Assembly (NCBI GenBank): GCA_963920525.1
Contig: OY986438.1
Coordinates: 177,811,093 to 177,875,092 of the forward strand
Length of the DNA stretch: 64,000 bases
Source of the DNA: Dichetophora obliterata
Taxonomy: Eukaryota; Arthropoda; Insecta; Diptera; Sciomyzidae
Reading direction: 5' to 3'
Shown here: positions 14,010 through 26,973 of the stretch, piece after piece
Layout of the letters: every line of letters begins with the position of its first letter
Position numbering within the stretch: position 1 is the stretch's first letter
Position numbers and translations under genes: made by a program
The notes under the pieces: model-generated
Database searches by the model: none
What the model saw: only the letters and a program-made list of their open reading frames with translations
Told to the model about the DNA's origin: nothing

Positions 14010-14495
14010 CTTGTTTTCGCAAAAATGTTTATTGTCACATCAATTAAAATATGTTTACCTGGAATTTGAAATGGTTAGAACTTCGAGATATATTTACGGT
14101 AAATATAAATATGTTTGCTACAACAAAAGTCAGAAATGTTTTTTTACTGCGTGCATGTGTGGCACCCATACATTGAGCTTCTTCTGTTATCCAGCCTGCT
14201 TCTATGTGGTTCCAATGGCTCCAAACAGTTTTTTGTACAATGTTCAGCTTCAAGGCTAGCGAAGCAGTGTCTACATGACAGATTTTAAGGAATCAGACTC
14301 GATGTTTTCCATGATTTTATCCACATTTGAGACAATTGGCCTTCCAGAGCCTGGCACATCTTTGCCATTAAAATTACTAGAATGGAATAAGCGAAACCAA
14401 AACTGCGCGGAATTGGCTGTTACAGTACCAGAACCATCAACACTATTCACATTTTTAAACACCTGGCTTGCATTTTCCTCTTTATCGAAGAAAAA
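14010..14495 (-). pseudogene. Mariner transposase fragment (DNA-binding half), broken
   Basis: Minus-strand reading gives KEENASQVFKNVNSVDGSG, FWFRLFHSSNFNGKDVPG, SGRPIVSNVDKIMENIESD, then after a stop LKLNIVQKTVWSHWNHIEAG, and in another frame KKLNVWVPHMHAVKK. This is the paired helix-turn-helix half of a mariner transposase, ending with the WVPH motif that precedes the catalytic domain. At least one stop and one frameshift break it. The catalytic half does not follow; a catalytic fragment in the same orientation occurs 3.7 kb downstream (9930-10345). Confidence 0.85.
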
Positions 14496-16439
14496 CTATA
14501 AAATATGGAGTATTTTTTCTTTTTTATTTGACACGCTCTCATACATATACTGAATACTAAAACCATCTTTTATCATTTCCTTTTGCTGCAACTGAAATTT
14601 TTTTAAGTTTATGCAGTTAATTTATAAAGTTATGCAATTTTTCGCAAAAAAAATTTTTGTCATCATTTAAAATTCAAGAACTTGGCTTGTATTTATAAAA
14701 TTTTTATAGCTTTTTTTTCTCATATGACTGTTTTGTAGAAATTATTTGCAAGAATTTGTTTTGAACTATTTAGATTTTATGGCTGAACTGGCTGTTCTGT
14801 CCTTTTCTGCCTTCCAAAAATACGTGTTTAGTGACGTAGCATTATGACCTTCTCTAGTTCACATCATCGCATGCAAAAACGAATGAAGGTATTCACTTAA
14901 TTTTGTTAAGTCCTGCTAATTTGCTAAATTTTTCAAGTTCGCTTGACGTTCACACCAGCTGTTGGTGGGAACTTTAAAAGACTTTTGATAACCAAGTGCT
15001 AAACTGATGTGTCAAAATGTCAGAATATATTTATACTATAAAAATACGAATGTCAAAGCTTCTCGTGAGCTAAGTAAATAAGTTTTCCGAACAAACTGCG
15101 AGTCAAGCATCTATGTATAATGCCTAATGCTTGGTTTTCACTATGTCATTTTTATGACGACACAAAAGTTTACCACCTGAAATATCACCTTAATAAAACT
15201 CTAGAACATTTTCTGCATAGCTCCATTTAAGACATTATTTGTTTTTAATTTTCCAAGAATGCCAAAGTTAGATAAAATGTCAACATGTTGCTATTTTTAA
15301 TTTGATTGACAACAACTGACCACTGAAAATGATATAATGAAAACCAAGCATTACGCTCGTATCTTTTGTTTCAACTAACAAAGGGATATTTACTTAAACT
15401 GTGGGGTGCTTAAGGGATATTGCAAATTAAAAAAAAAGGATAGAAGTAAATATAAAGTAAATATAAATTGCTTTTAATATATAATTAACGCGTTTTCATC
15501 GTTCTTGTAATCGGCATTTATATCCGGCAACGGTTCTTTAATTTTCTTTTCGTATTTGTCTTTTGCAGCGTTTGATCGAAGCAATACTGGTTGTGTTTTT
15601 AGAAAATTGTAGAACTCTATGCACGAGATCTGCAAATAACATTTAATCGTAAAATCGGTTTTTAACGTTTTGATTTGAAATCGGCTTATCTATTCATACA
15701 AGACTTGTTGATTGCAGAAAAAACTCACTTCAGCAATGCTGTCGTTCCTGGTAAGCATAAAATATTTTCAATTAAAAAAGCGATTTCATTGCATTCAAAT
15801 TTCCAAGCAGAAAAAATTTCGAGCGTTGAAAATCTTCTATGAAAATCTCTATTGCAAACAGGGGAGTTTTAAGGGGTATAAAAAGAATTTTAAGAATTAT
15901 CAAGGGATTGTTTTTTCGCCATTACAAAAGGGATAATACCTAAAAAAAAATGATAGATACGAGCATTAATAATGACTCATATTTTCACTACAAAGAGACA
16001 TGAAAACAGCTTTAATATGAGTTATGGATACAAGTTAACTTTCAGTAAAAGTATCAACTGTCAAATTTGCGGATTTCCCAACCCTAAGAAAGTTGAGACA
16101 TTCTTGAGCTCTTCGATGCGGTTTCAATAAAGTTTGTTATTAAGTCTATTTACAAGCTTTTTGCAGGCTATAAGCTGCAATTGCTTCGATAAAGAATTTG
16201 TCTATGGTCTATGGAAGATGTCAAGCTACCCCTTGTAGTGTACTTACATATACGTACACACATTTAAGACAAACAACCACCAAAAAGATCTTCACTTCAA
16301 TTGTCTAACATATGATAATAATAAACATATTAACTTAATGTTGACAAAATTTTCAAATTTAACCGAATAAAAAACCTCAAAGTAAACACAACTAATTGTA
16401 GCTCAAATTCTCATGAAGTGCATTTAGCACCCCTTTACG

Positions 16440-17430
16440 CTTGTGCAAGCGCGTCGGAAGCGAATTTCATCTGGGGGGGCAGTACAAATGGTAGTGCAAA
16501 AAAAGTTCACCAAAATTTCTTCAAAGAAACATGAATGTGAATCACAAATTTTTTATTTTAGTTTAAAATAAAAAAATATAAAAATATATAAAAAATATTA
16601 AAATTTCATTATTTTTAAAAGTTCTTCCAATTTCAATATTAGAGATCATTCTTTAAAAAAGTTATATCAATTTAAATCCTTCCAAAATGTTTTTTTCCTT
16701 GCGAGAAACAAACTCTTTCACCACCTCCATCGAATTCAATTCTTCGGTTTTATCTTTGTGAATGTGTATAAGTGCCGTATGAGTGAGTCGTTCCTTTGTC
16801 ATAGTTGCTCGAAGATACGTTTTAAGTCGTCTTAGTGCACTAAAAAACGCTCAGATGAAGCTGCTGATGCAGGCACAGTCAAAAGCAAAGCAATAAGTTT
16901 TCAACTTCATTTAATACTTTTTTTACAGTATCTGAATTTTTTGCAAATTGGGATACAATGCCACTACAATTTGAAGGTGTTTGGCCAGGCAATTGCTTCA
17001 GCAATTTAAGTTGCGCGTGGAGGTCGCTCCCATCAAATTCATCTGCATAAAGATCTAGTTTTGTTTTTAGATTTTGTTCAGAAGGCACTTTTCTGTTGAA
17101 GGCTTCGATTACAATATTACACTATTAAGCTACATACTTAAGGGTGCTTTTAAACTGAAGTGGTGGGTTTGCAGTAGAAACTCTACATTTTGCTCTATCT
17201 TTTTGCAAACACAGAGAAAGAAAATGGTTATCCGCACGCATGCTTATGAAGAAGAGAGAAAGAAGAGGAAAATATCTGATACAAAAATATTATCGTTGTA
17301 AAAAAAAACTGACATTTTGAATAACTTTTGAAGTTTTCTTTTTAAATTGTTTATCTAGCTAAAAAAGTGGGGTGCAACTGTCCCCCTTTCCCCCCGCTTC
17401 CAACGCCAATGCGCTTGTGCCGCTAGATAC
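16440..17430 (-). mobile_element. Decayed hAT element with G-rich ends
   Basis: The left side carries CTTGTGCAAGCGCGTCGGAAGCG followed by GGGGGGGCAGT. The right side carries the mirror of GCACAAGCGCATTGGCG, GGAAGCGGGGGGAAAGG and GGACAGT. These are imperfect inverted termini about 950 bp apart. Between them lies the C-terminal part of a hAT transposase (16679-17088, minus). The element is internally deleted and inactive. Confidence 0.7.
16679..17088 (-). pseudogene. hAT transposase C-terminus (dimerisation domain), frameshifted
   Basis: The minus-strand frame begins SEQNLKTKLDLYADEFDG, ...LLKQLPGQTPSN. After a frameshift it reads LTVPASAASSERF, and after another SALRRLKTYLRATMTKERL, HTALIHIHKDKTEELNSMEV, VKEFVSRKEKNILEG. 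The SSERFFSALRRLKTYLR-type block is the hAT dimerisation domain, most like the ZMYM1-type proteins. The N-terminal zinc finger and catalytic core are absent. Confidence 0.87.
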
Positions 17431-17834
17431 CGCACAAGCTGAAATGCAACAGCGACAGCGGGACTCGTGTTACAAGTGCATTGCACAGAAAAACACAAAG
17501 CAACAACAACAAGCGATAAGTTGAATAAGTTCCGATGACACTTTAAAGTCAAGGCCAAGAATTTGAGCGAACCAATAAATGATGTTTAAAATATTAATTA
17601 GTGGGGAAAATTTGGAAAGGTTAATAAACTAAAAGTGATTGGTCAATTATTGATTTCTCAAAGTAAATCTAAAAATCATTGGAATTAAAGGAGGAGTCTT
17701 GAAAATAGTAGTAAATTAATTTAAGAATAATACTGGTAAAAATTGTATATAAACTAAAGTATTTTAAAATAAAGAAAGATTTTAGATTTGGAAGGAAGAG
17801 GCGAAGAGCCCAAATTAAATTTCTTTTTATTCAA

Positions 17835-17930
17835 AACTTAGCCTTTGTGGCTTGGATTAAGATTAGCCTTTGCGGCTTAATAAAAATAGCCTTTGTGGCT
17901 TACATGATCAAAAGCCTTGCGGCTGATTAA
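17835..17930 (+). repeat. Minisatellite AGCCTTTGTGGCTTA
   Basis: Four imperfect copies of TAGCCTTTGTGGCTTA (variants with GCGGC) are spaced 20-30 bp apart. Each copy contains the small hairpin AGCC..GGCT. Confidence 0.7.
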
Positions 17931-18197
17931 AAAAGCGTGTGCGCCTCTAATACACAAATATACTACCTGACACACAACATACAAACAACTTCCAACACCA
18001 CACCCTAATATCTCAAAATAAGTTTTCAAAAGCTTATCAGAAGCTTCGAGTCAACTTCAAAACTTAATAAAGCTTTTGAATTCATTTCCAAAAGATCTTA
18101 CTAAAGCTTTTATACCAACTATTTTTACTTAGTTAGCTTTCGATTGCAAGCAGTTTAAGAGCCAGGGCAATGCTTCATCTGTTGAATCTTCAAATTA

Positions 18198-19070
<873 letters not shown>

Positions 19071-21853
19071 TCAATGGAAATAAATAATGAAAAGAATTAA
19101 AATCGATATTTTAAACACTGAGAAAATTATATTTAAATAATAAAGGATCCCAATATTTGTATAAGGAAACATGTTATAAATAATGATTTTTAAATAATAC
19201 TAAATTATTTACTTATAATTTACCCTAAGGCCATGTATGACAAGCACACCCTTTATTAGATACAGCTTGATAAATATTTTGAAGTAAAAAAAAACTTCTG
19301 ATTTAGTGCTGAACGTAATTTAAAGCTTAAGAAAACGATTTTACTTGCACTCAAAGAAATTTTGCAATACTGGAATTTTGCAATAATCATTGAATATATG
19401 TATTGCTATGAAGAAGCCCACATGAAAAGCATGCATGAATAAATAATAATTGAAGCATGCCTGAAGTTGATCACCTTTAAACTTTTTGCATGCATCAAAG
19501 CATTAAAAGAAGAAAGCAGTAGCTGCCCCAATGGGCAATGCTTTACATAGCAAAGAAAAAACATTTATTTATTATTTTAACCATTTCTTAGTCAATTTGA
19601 AGTGCTTTCATTACTTTTTGTTTAAATTTTTTGGTAATTTTGGAATATTATACATTTTTCACATACTCGATGTATGTATGCTTTTTATGTGTTTTAATAG
19701 GCATTATTTTAAAGGTATGATGCATGCCTAACGCTCACATCTCTTTTTTCGCCAAAAACAGGACAAATTGACAAAATTTTAAAGATTTTACAGGATTTAC
19801 AGGACGTCTTGCAAAAAACGGGATGTTTTCGCAGGACACAATTTAAAGTCGAAAAATTATTATTACTTGTATGTTCAAAGAATTAAAATAAGCATTTTCA
19901 CTGATAAAATTATCAAATTTATTATTTAATATAAGAATTGTAGCATAAGCTTCAAATATCAATTAATAATAGATATTTGTATATAATATGTAATTTTGTT
20001 AAAACAGAAATAAAATTCAATCTTATATAAATATTAAATTTTTTTAATACGACAAAAACACAACAAAAATAAAAAAAAATCCAAATTAGTCTTATAAAAT
20101 GGCACGTTAATGAGATTTCCAAGTACTACTTTGCACTTTGAGCAGAATACCTCGCTGTCAATACTTGTTTTATGCAGGAATGAATATTTTTTCAAGTTGA
20201 TTGCTTTGCTTCGACACACACTTTTGCTTAGATATTTCAACAAGTTTAAAAAAAAATTTGCACAGAAACTTGTAACAAGTTAGTAAAAAAAGAAAAAGTG
20301 TGTTAAGGGAAAACTTTGACATATTACTAAAAAAAAATGAATACTAAACAAAGTTGACTAAATTGCAAGCATGCGAGAAAATAAAAAACAGGACAAAATA
20401 ATAAAAAGCAGGATTTTGAGCCCGTTACACAGGACGCAGGACAGCCCAATGCATGCATGCCTTTTATGTGCTTGGGCTTATGGCTATGTGACCAAAGAGT
20501 GCTGAATTGATGTTTTTTACATAAATTTTTTTTTATTTAAAGAAATCAGATATCAGAAAACGATTATAAAATTTCATTGAATATGCTAGCAGTTTGAAGA
20601 AGAAAGGTGCTTATATTTTTGCCACATTGCACAGTGTATGATGAGAACAAGTTAGGGGGACAAAAGTCGAAAAAGGAAGGTAATGGTTTTTATGTTAAAT
20701 ATAGTTTGTTACCAACATAATTATTCAAAACAACATTTTCGAGTTCGAAAGTCAAAAACGTTTTGCATGCGCCATTTTTACAACGAAGCAAAGTTCACAT
20801 TTCTATATTAAAAATAAATAACAAAAAATATTATTTACATTAAAGCTTTACTTTGAGTCCATTTAAAAGAGTATTACTAAGTTTTTTTCGTTCTTTTTAA
20901 ATAAGGATATCATTTCTAGTGATAAGTTTTTTAAGGTTTTTTTAACCATATCAATTACAACGTAGTAGAAAAAAGATTTTTAGAAATACACTGAAATTTA
21001 AAAAAAAATATAAAGATTATCTGCTTTTGATAGGGATTTAAAAAATATTAAATTGTACAATTTCCAATTCAACTGTTTGAAAGTTTTTAGATATTTGTTT
21101 TTTAGTATTAATAAGAATTATTTGCCTTTGACCCATAGGTCATAATTTCCGCTTTTAAGGAAGCGACGTCCCAGTAGTATCGCGTCACCGAATAACAAAC
21201 GAAGATGTATTATACCTTGTTCGCGCAAAGTGCCTTTTGAAATCGACAGTTATCAATTGTGCGAATGAAAAATTAAAATATGCTCTGTCAAAGCTAAAAA
21301 TGACAGAATATACAAATCTGAACTCAGAATATACAAGAAGCAAGTTAAATTGTTCTTGCTCTTCAATGTAAAAAATGAATAGGACAAAGGCATGTAACCA
21401 AATTTTTTTTTGTAAAAATTAAGCCTTGTGCTAAAGCAAAAAATTTGTAATAAATAATAGTCATAATGAAAATAAAATACCTGAAAAGCCCCCAAAAGAC
21501 ATCTCAGCGCTTTATGAAAAAACTCAACAACGAAATTAAAACACTTACTTTATCAATCATATGACGAAGCAAAAGCTAGAGAATTGTTAGATACTATCAA
21601 ACATTTCTTGTGTTGTAAAAGTTATAGAATGAAATATAATAAAAAATGTTTTCTGAGGATATGCCAAAATATAACAGAATCCTGAATATGAAACAAAGCT
21701 TTTTCGTAGGAATGTTGGTTATGATGTTCTGCCTCTTAGGTATCGATATTTATTATCTGTACATATATTAATTTGTCACCACTCTGCCATCATATTCATA
21801 TTTTGATTTATAAATTAATAAAATATTTCAACAACAATCATTTTTCCAAGGAA

Positions 21854-23223
21854 CACAGAGCCAAAAACCACCACATAAAATCAATAAGATCACCTAATAG
21901 AGCTATTTTATTAGGTTTTCTTATTAAAACTACCAAATAATAAGAATTTTCTATAAAGAAATCTTTTTAATTCCATAGAGAAAATCTTATTAAAAATTTT
22001 CAACCACTATCAAACTTTTTTTAATAAGATTTCTTATTGTATGGTAATCTTACTAATACATTACTTTAATAAGAAAATCTTTTTTTCACTCTCCAAAGTT
22101 TAAGAAGATACCATCTTAAATTGATAAGAAAATTTTTTTGAACTGCTTTTATAAGATTTTCTTATTAAACAACCTTTTAAGAAGGTAATTTATTTAAAGT
22201 TAAATAAAAATATGTGATAATGGATAATGATACTTATGCTCCAAAACTTGTTTTTGACGAGGCTGAAATTCTGAAAACTCAAGCCATATTTCAGTCGTGG
22301 GGCTTGAGTGACTCAATTTCGACTTTACTAAAAATGTATGGAGTAAACTCGAAGGAGGTTCTTCAAAAAATGGAAATGAGGATGTCGACACTTTTTTGAA
22401 GGCCTCGACAGCGCCGGGTATTTTGGTGACAAAGCCAAATTTAAGGCTGGCCTGAGACAATGAATAATGTACAAAATAAACTTTTTCAATAGGCATAACA
22501 AAATTTCACACAAAAAATTGTTTACATGCTTTATTTTTAAGTTCTGAAAGCGTAAGTCCCCTTAACTAAATTTACAGAACAGTACAACCAAAATTCACTT
22601 TTCTAAAATATTAATGTTATGTATTTTTTCTAAATTTTAACGTTTTATTATTAATCAAGTTTTTGAAAACTGTCTTGCTTGTTAAGTTAAAAAAACTAAT
22701 TTATGCAACAACTTTTAAATTTTTTTTTTTGCTTTTTGTTTAATTATATTTTAACAGATGTATTTTATGTATACATATTCAAATTTTATTTCCTAATAAA
22801 TTGTAATAAACCATCAAAGTGTCTTTTTATTTAATATTACAGGTAATTAAAAGTATATATTAAGGTAAAACGTTTATAAGATTTCGTTTTGATTTAAAAA
22901 TATTTTTAAATTAAAATTTAAAAAGAAATCCTATTAAATCAATAAGATGTCCCTATTAAATTAAAAAAATAAATCTTATTAAATCTTTAAAATTTCTTCT
23001 TAAAAACCAAGAAGTTTTGATAAGATTTTCTTATTGTTTTTAAAAGTGTTCTTATAAAAAACAATAAGATTCTTCTTAAAATTATGTGGTTTACCTAATA
23101 AAAAAAGCTCATAGTTTTAATAAGATTTTCTTTATGGTTTTAATAAGACAATCTTCTTGGATGAAAACCATAGATAAATCTTATTGACTTTCTTCTTTTT
23201 TATTAGGTTGTTTTCGCTCTGTG
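21854..23223. mobile_element. DNA element with CACAGAGC ends and AATAAGA arrays
   Basis: CACAGAGCCAAAAACC at the left mirrors GTTTTCGCTCTGTG at the right, and TA follows the right end. Both subterminal regions (21880-22190 and 22900-23205) are dense with the word AATAAGA/TCTTATT in both orientations, a likely transposase-binding or hairpin array. An orphan open frame (22214-22399) lies in the middle. The architecture matches the 58757-59467 element (CAC..GTG ends, TA, arrays of a short word). Confidence 0.75.
22214..22399 (+). CDS. Orphan 61-residue open frame inside a DNA element
   Basis: The frame begins MIMDNDTYAPKLVFDE and continues ILKTQAIFQSWGLSD, STLLKMYGVNSKEVL. Composition is protein-like and less A/T-driven than its flanks, and the helical pattern (Q.IF..WGL...I..LL..YGV.S.EVL) resembles a SAM-like helical bundle, although I cannot assign a family. 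It stops at 22399, but protein-like sequence seems to continue in another frame (GLDSAGYFG-like). It is likely the first exon or a remnant of the element's own gene. Function unknown. Confidence 0.45.
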   Translation: MIMDNDTYAPKLVFDEAEILKTQAIFQSWGLSDSISTLLKMYGVNSKEVLQKMEMRMSTLF

Positions 23224-23254
23224 TAGTTCTGAACATATCAGAGCTGTAAAAGAA

Positions 23255-23600
23255 TCCATTCATTTGTGATTGAAAATCGTTTAATTCCCAATCAATGATT
23301 TAACAAATTGATTGGATTAATTTTTTCAAATCATTGATTGTGATTTAAAATCTCAATTAATGATTTGACAAAATGGTTGCATTCTTTTTTTGAAATCATT
23401 GGTTGTAATTTGAAATTTCAAGTCTCAATTTCAAGTCTCAATCAATGATTTGAAAAAAAGAATGCAATCATTTTTTCGAATCATTGATTGAGATTTTAAA
23501 TTTTAAATCACAATCAATGATTTGAAAAATGAATGCAATCAATTTTTTAAATCATTGATTGGGAATTAAATGATTTAAAATCATAAATGAATGCATTCAT
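23255..23600. repeat. Imperfect palindrome, CAATCAATGATTTG family, copy 1
   Basis: The two halves are inverted copies: TTTAATTCCCAATCAATGAT near 23279 mirrors ATCATTGATTGGGAATTAAA near 23550. Units of about 60 bp, themselves partly palindromic, recur (AAATCATTGATTG, TGAATGCAATCA). The left side starts next to CAGAGCTGTAAAAGAAT (23240), the terminus of the larger copy at 24623-25036. The right terminus is not seen. Confidence 0.8.
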
Positions 23601-23799
23601 TCATTTAAATAATTTTTTTTTTATTTTTTTATTTAATTTAAAATATTTTGTTATAAATGACAAAATTCAAATTTTTAAGGGCTGCAAATTTTCACAACAT
23701 TTTCGTCAGAGCAGTACTCTGTTCCGCTGGGTGAAATTATCGCTACTTGTTTCTGAGCAACATTTTTTCACAACAATTTAATTGTACTGCCTGTTTATT

Positions 23800-24038
23800 A
23801 CTACGTTAACCACTGGGCTATTGCGTAATACGATACAAAAGAAATAAACATGCATATGAACCGAATAGCCTAATATTGAGTTTCAGCATTGCAATATTTC
23901 TTTGGTTTAAATTTTAGTACAGAAAAATTTAAGTTATGGGTAAGTATTTGTGAAAGTTTAAATTTTAAGCCGCAAGGTTAAAAAATATGCAATATACTTT
24001 TAGCTGTACGAAAATTTATTCCAAGATTTTTAACCGTG
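23800..24038. mobile_element. CACGGTTAA-family DNA element, deleted copy
   Basis: The right end reads CCAAGATTTTTAACCGTG and is followed by TA. At 23808-23835 a minus-strand A-box-like TAGCCCAGTGGTTAACG is present. The stretch ATATGA.CCGAATAGCCTAA to TTTGGTTTAAATTTTAG is shared with the split copy at 44182-46817, which fixes the family. The left terminus is missing. Confidence 0.7.
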
Positions 24039-24515
24039 TATAAGAAATTGAAATATTAAAAGAGTAAGCTAAACGTGTGAAAGAGCGCGAGAGTGAACCG
24101 AACAATAAATGACAAAATACAATTAAAAAGCTCTTCAAAAATTAATATTATCTGCAAGTAACAAAGATAAACTGTTAAAAAAATAATATTAGTCTTTGAA
24201 TTTCCAATACTTGTTCAACAGAGATATCAATACTTTTGATAATAAGATATGTTACAGAAAAACATGGACCCCCCTCTATAAAATGTATTTTCTCATCTTG
24301 TCCCAAGGACTCAATCGAAGTCGGATTGAAGCATTGATCCAAACACATTGTTTAATAAAAAATATCTTACTTACTTCACACTGATATTTTAAAACAATAT
24401 GTTATTGAGATTACAGTGATTGTTTTCAATGATTTAAATAAATGAATGAAATATCGTGAATGCAGTCAATAATTTCCAACCAAGGATTTGAAAAAATGAT
24501 TTATCCAACCAATAT

Positions 24516-25144
24516 TCCAATATTTATCCAACTCCAAAGTATTCTTATTTATTTCAAATTGAAATCGTTACACAAAATTTAAAAAAAAATGTAATAGCAT
24601 AATATAAATTATGTATATGTACCAGAGCTGTAAAAGAATGCAATCATTTGTTATTTTGAATCATGTGATTTATATTCAAAATGAATGCAATCATTTTTCC
24701 AAATCATTGAATGTGATTTGAAATTTAAAATCACAATCAATGATTTAAAAATGATTGCATTCATTTTTTCAAATCATTGATTGGGACTTGAAATTTTAAA
24801 TCACAATCAATGATTTGAAAAAATGAATGCAATCACTTTTTCAAATCATTGATTGGGACTTGAAATTTCAAATCAGAATCAATGATTTGAAAAAATGAAT
24901 GCAATCATTTTTAAATCATTGATTGTGATTTGAAATTTCAAATCACATTCAATGATTTGGAAAAATGATTGCTTTCATTTTGAATATAAATCACATGATT
25001 CAAAATCACAAATGATTGCATTCTTTTACAGCTCTGGTACATATACATAATTTATATTATGTTATTACGTTTTTTTTTAAAATTTTGTGTAACGATTTCA
25101 ATTTGAAATAAATAAGAATACTTTGGAGTTGGATAAATATTGGA
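24516..25144. repeat. Near-perfect 629-bp palindrome (long hairpin)
   Basis: Each arm is about 307 bp and the centre at 24823-24836 leaves a loop of about 14 nt. The outer 107 bp on each side (TATTTATCCAACTCCAAAG mirrored by CTTTGGAGTTGGATAAATA) match almost perfectly. Inside them, CAGAGCTG...CAGCTCTG ends (24623-25036) enclose repeated units with AAATCATTGATTG and GAATGCAATCA. Only scattered mismatches are visible. The CAGAG..CTCTG ends resemble a hAT terminus, but the flanking DNA is inverted as well, so no direct 8-bp target duplication is present. A transcript would fold into long double-stranded RNA. Confidence 0.92.
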
Positions 25145-25911
25145 TTTTTTTTTTACAAGGAAAATACTAAAGTAATATATGCCTAAAAAACTAAATGCCA
25201 TTGTTTTCAGCGAAACCATTTTTTTTAAGAACATGTTTAGCATATTTTAAAATATTATTATTATCGTTAAAAGGAATGTGTGAATAAACTAAATATTTGT
25301 GTTGCCTTACTTGTGGGTTTAAAGGAGGATGTAAGGGTCTTATGTAATTTAATTTTGATCCCGGTATTGCTCTTGTATATAAATCTTATGAGCAGTTTTT
25401 AAGTTACAGACTTTTTTCCCCGTTAACTCAAAATATCGAACACTGTGCATTGTTGTAATTAAAAAATGAACATTTGCTTTAATTAAAATGATGAATCGCA
25501 CCAATCAATCAATTTAAAATTTATAAATCAGTTAACAAGCCAACTACAGCCATGACCTTGTTTTTTCGTCAGTGTAGCTTTAAGGAGGTGTCTGCATTTG
25601 ACAGCTTTAAAAATAGCACAAAAAAAAAAATAAATACAATTCATGCAACAAAGAGAATAAAGTAAATTAAATATAGATGTAATATACATAGGTATATATT
25701 TGTTCAAAAATTAAACACTTAATCATATAATTGAATAAAATCGATTTTTCACTGCTTTGAACAAGAAGCTGTGTTCACACAAGCACTCACTCAAGCAGTA
25801 GCTGCTCAAAATATGAAGTAAACTTTTTATGACTTCATCGCTTTTTAACAACACAACCGACATACTTCTACCCCACCTTAAAACTTACTGAAGCATTAGC
25901 TATTAACTTAC

Positions 25912-26238
25912 CTTTCTCAAATAGCGCGAAATTTTATCACCATGTTCCCAAGGGTTCACCCAACCCTTCGATGTATTACAATCAAGAGCACGTGCCACAT
26001 TAGCGCCACCACCTCCGCCACTGCCACCACCACCACCACCACCATTGCCACCCATACCGCTGCTGCCAACGCCACCTGATGACACAGTTGTACCATTCGG
26101 TGAGGTTGAAGCGGCTGCCATCATCGTCTGACCTCGTCGTTGGATATTATTACGAAATTGATCGGGTTTCTTGCGGAGTATTTTGTTAAAAGCTTCAACC
26201 AGAACGAAAACGGCATCGTACATAAGAGCAGCTTGAGC
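25912..26238 (-). CDS. GluRI: AMPA-type glutamate receptor (GluRI-like), exon C with Gly/Ser-rich loop
   Basis: This is a 109-codon exon, phase 0 at both ends (acceptor ..gcacag, donor gtaagt). It encodes AQAALMYDAVFVLVEAF, the helix common to receptor amino-terminal domains, then KKPDQFRNNIQRR. A low-complexity insert of about 45 residues follows, rich in Gly, Ser, Ala and Thr and including long Gly runs near 26010-26060. The exon closes with ARALDCNTSKGWVNPWEHGDKISRYLRK. The Cys and the NPWEHG segment belong to the domain core, so the Gly/Ser tract is probably a surface loop. The coding repeat is mainly GGN triplets (on the plus strand, ccaccacc runs), so its length may vary between individuals or relatives. 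Confidence 0.92.
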
Positions 26239-26973
26239 CTGTGCGTTGTTGTTGTTGTTGTGGCGAAAAGTCGAGCAAGAGCAAAAAAGTAAAATAAGTG
26301 TGCAAAAAGGTTAGCATTTAATGAGTATCTTGCACTTGCTATTATGTACATATGGGCTGTTATTATAAGTGTGTTTAAATGTATGTTGTGTGTGTGTGCG
26401 TTTTTTGTTGTTGTTTGTTTTTTGTGCTTGACTAACTTGTAGAAGCTTAACAAGTTGATGGTTGAAAGTTTTAGTAAGTCTCCAAATATCATATATTGTT
26501 TAACATGCCGAAAATAAGCATGAATGTTGTGTAAATAGTCGAAACAAAACGAAGCAGGAGGAAAAAAAAACGGATAAACAAAATATCTGTCAGGAGTATT
26601 ATGTGCCACGTTTTCATTGTTGTTGCTAGCTATTGCTACTGTTCTTCTTGTGATTCGCTTGAATGTTGCTCCAAATATTTTGTTAGTGTACATCAAAATT
26701 GTGTGCGATTGTATAGGGTTTTGCTTGAAGCACAGAAAGGATATATTAACAATTTGCATTGCCTTTATAATCACGATGCAACAGTGGTCATTGACATCTT
26801 TTGCAATGATTAAAAATTACTTGTTAGATCAATGCTTACAAAAAGGGTTAGGATTTCGATGACTGTCAATTTTTGCTGCTGTTTCTTAGACATTTCCTGG
26901 TAATTTAGAATTTTAATTTATATTTTCTTAATTCCAAATGTGATAAGTTAATTTTTACTAGTTTTATGCTATT

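Noticed and set aside
26121..26774. 217-residue minus-strand open frame overlapping exon C
   Set aside because: It lies mostly in intron, has biased low-complexity composition, and is in a different frame from the receptor coding sequence.
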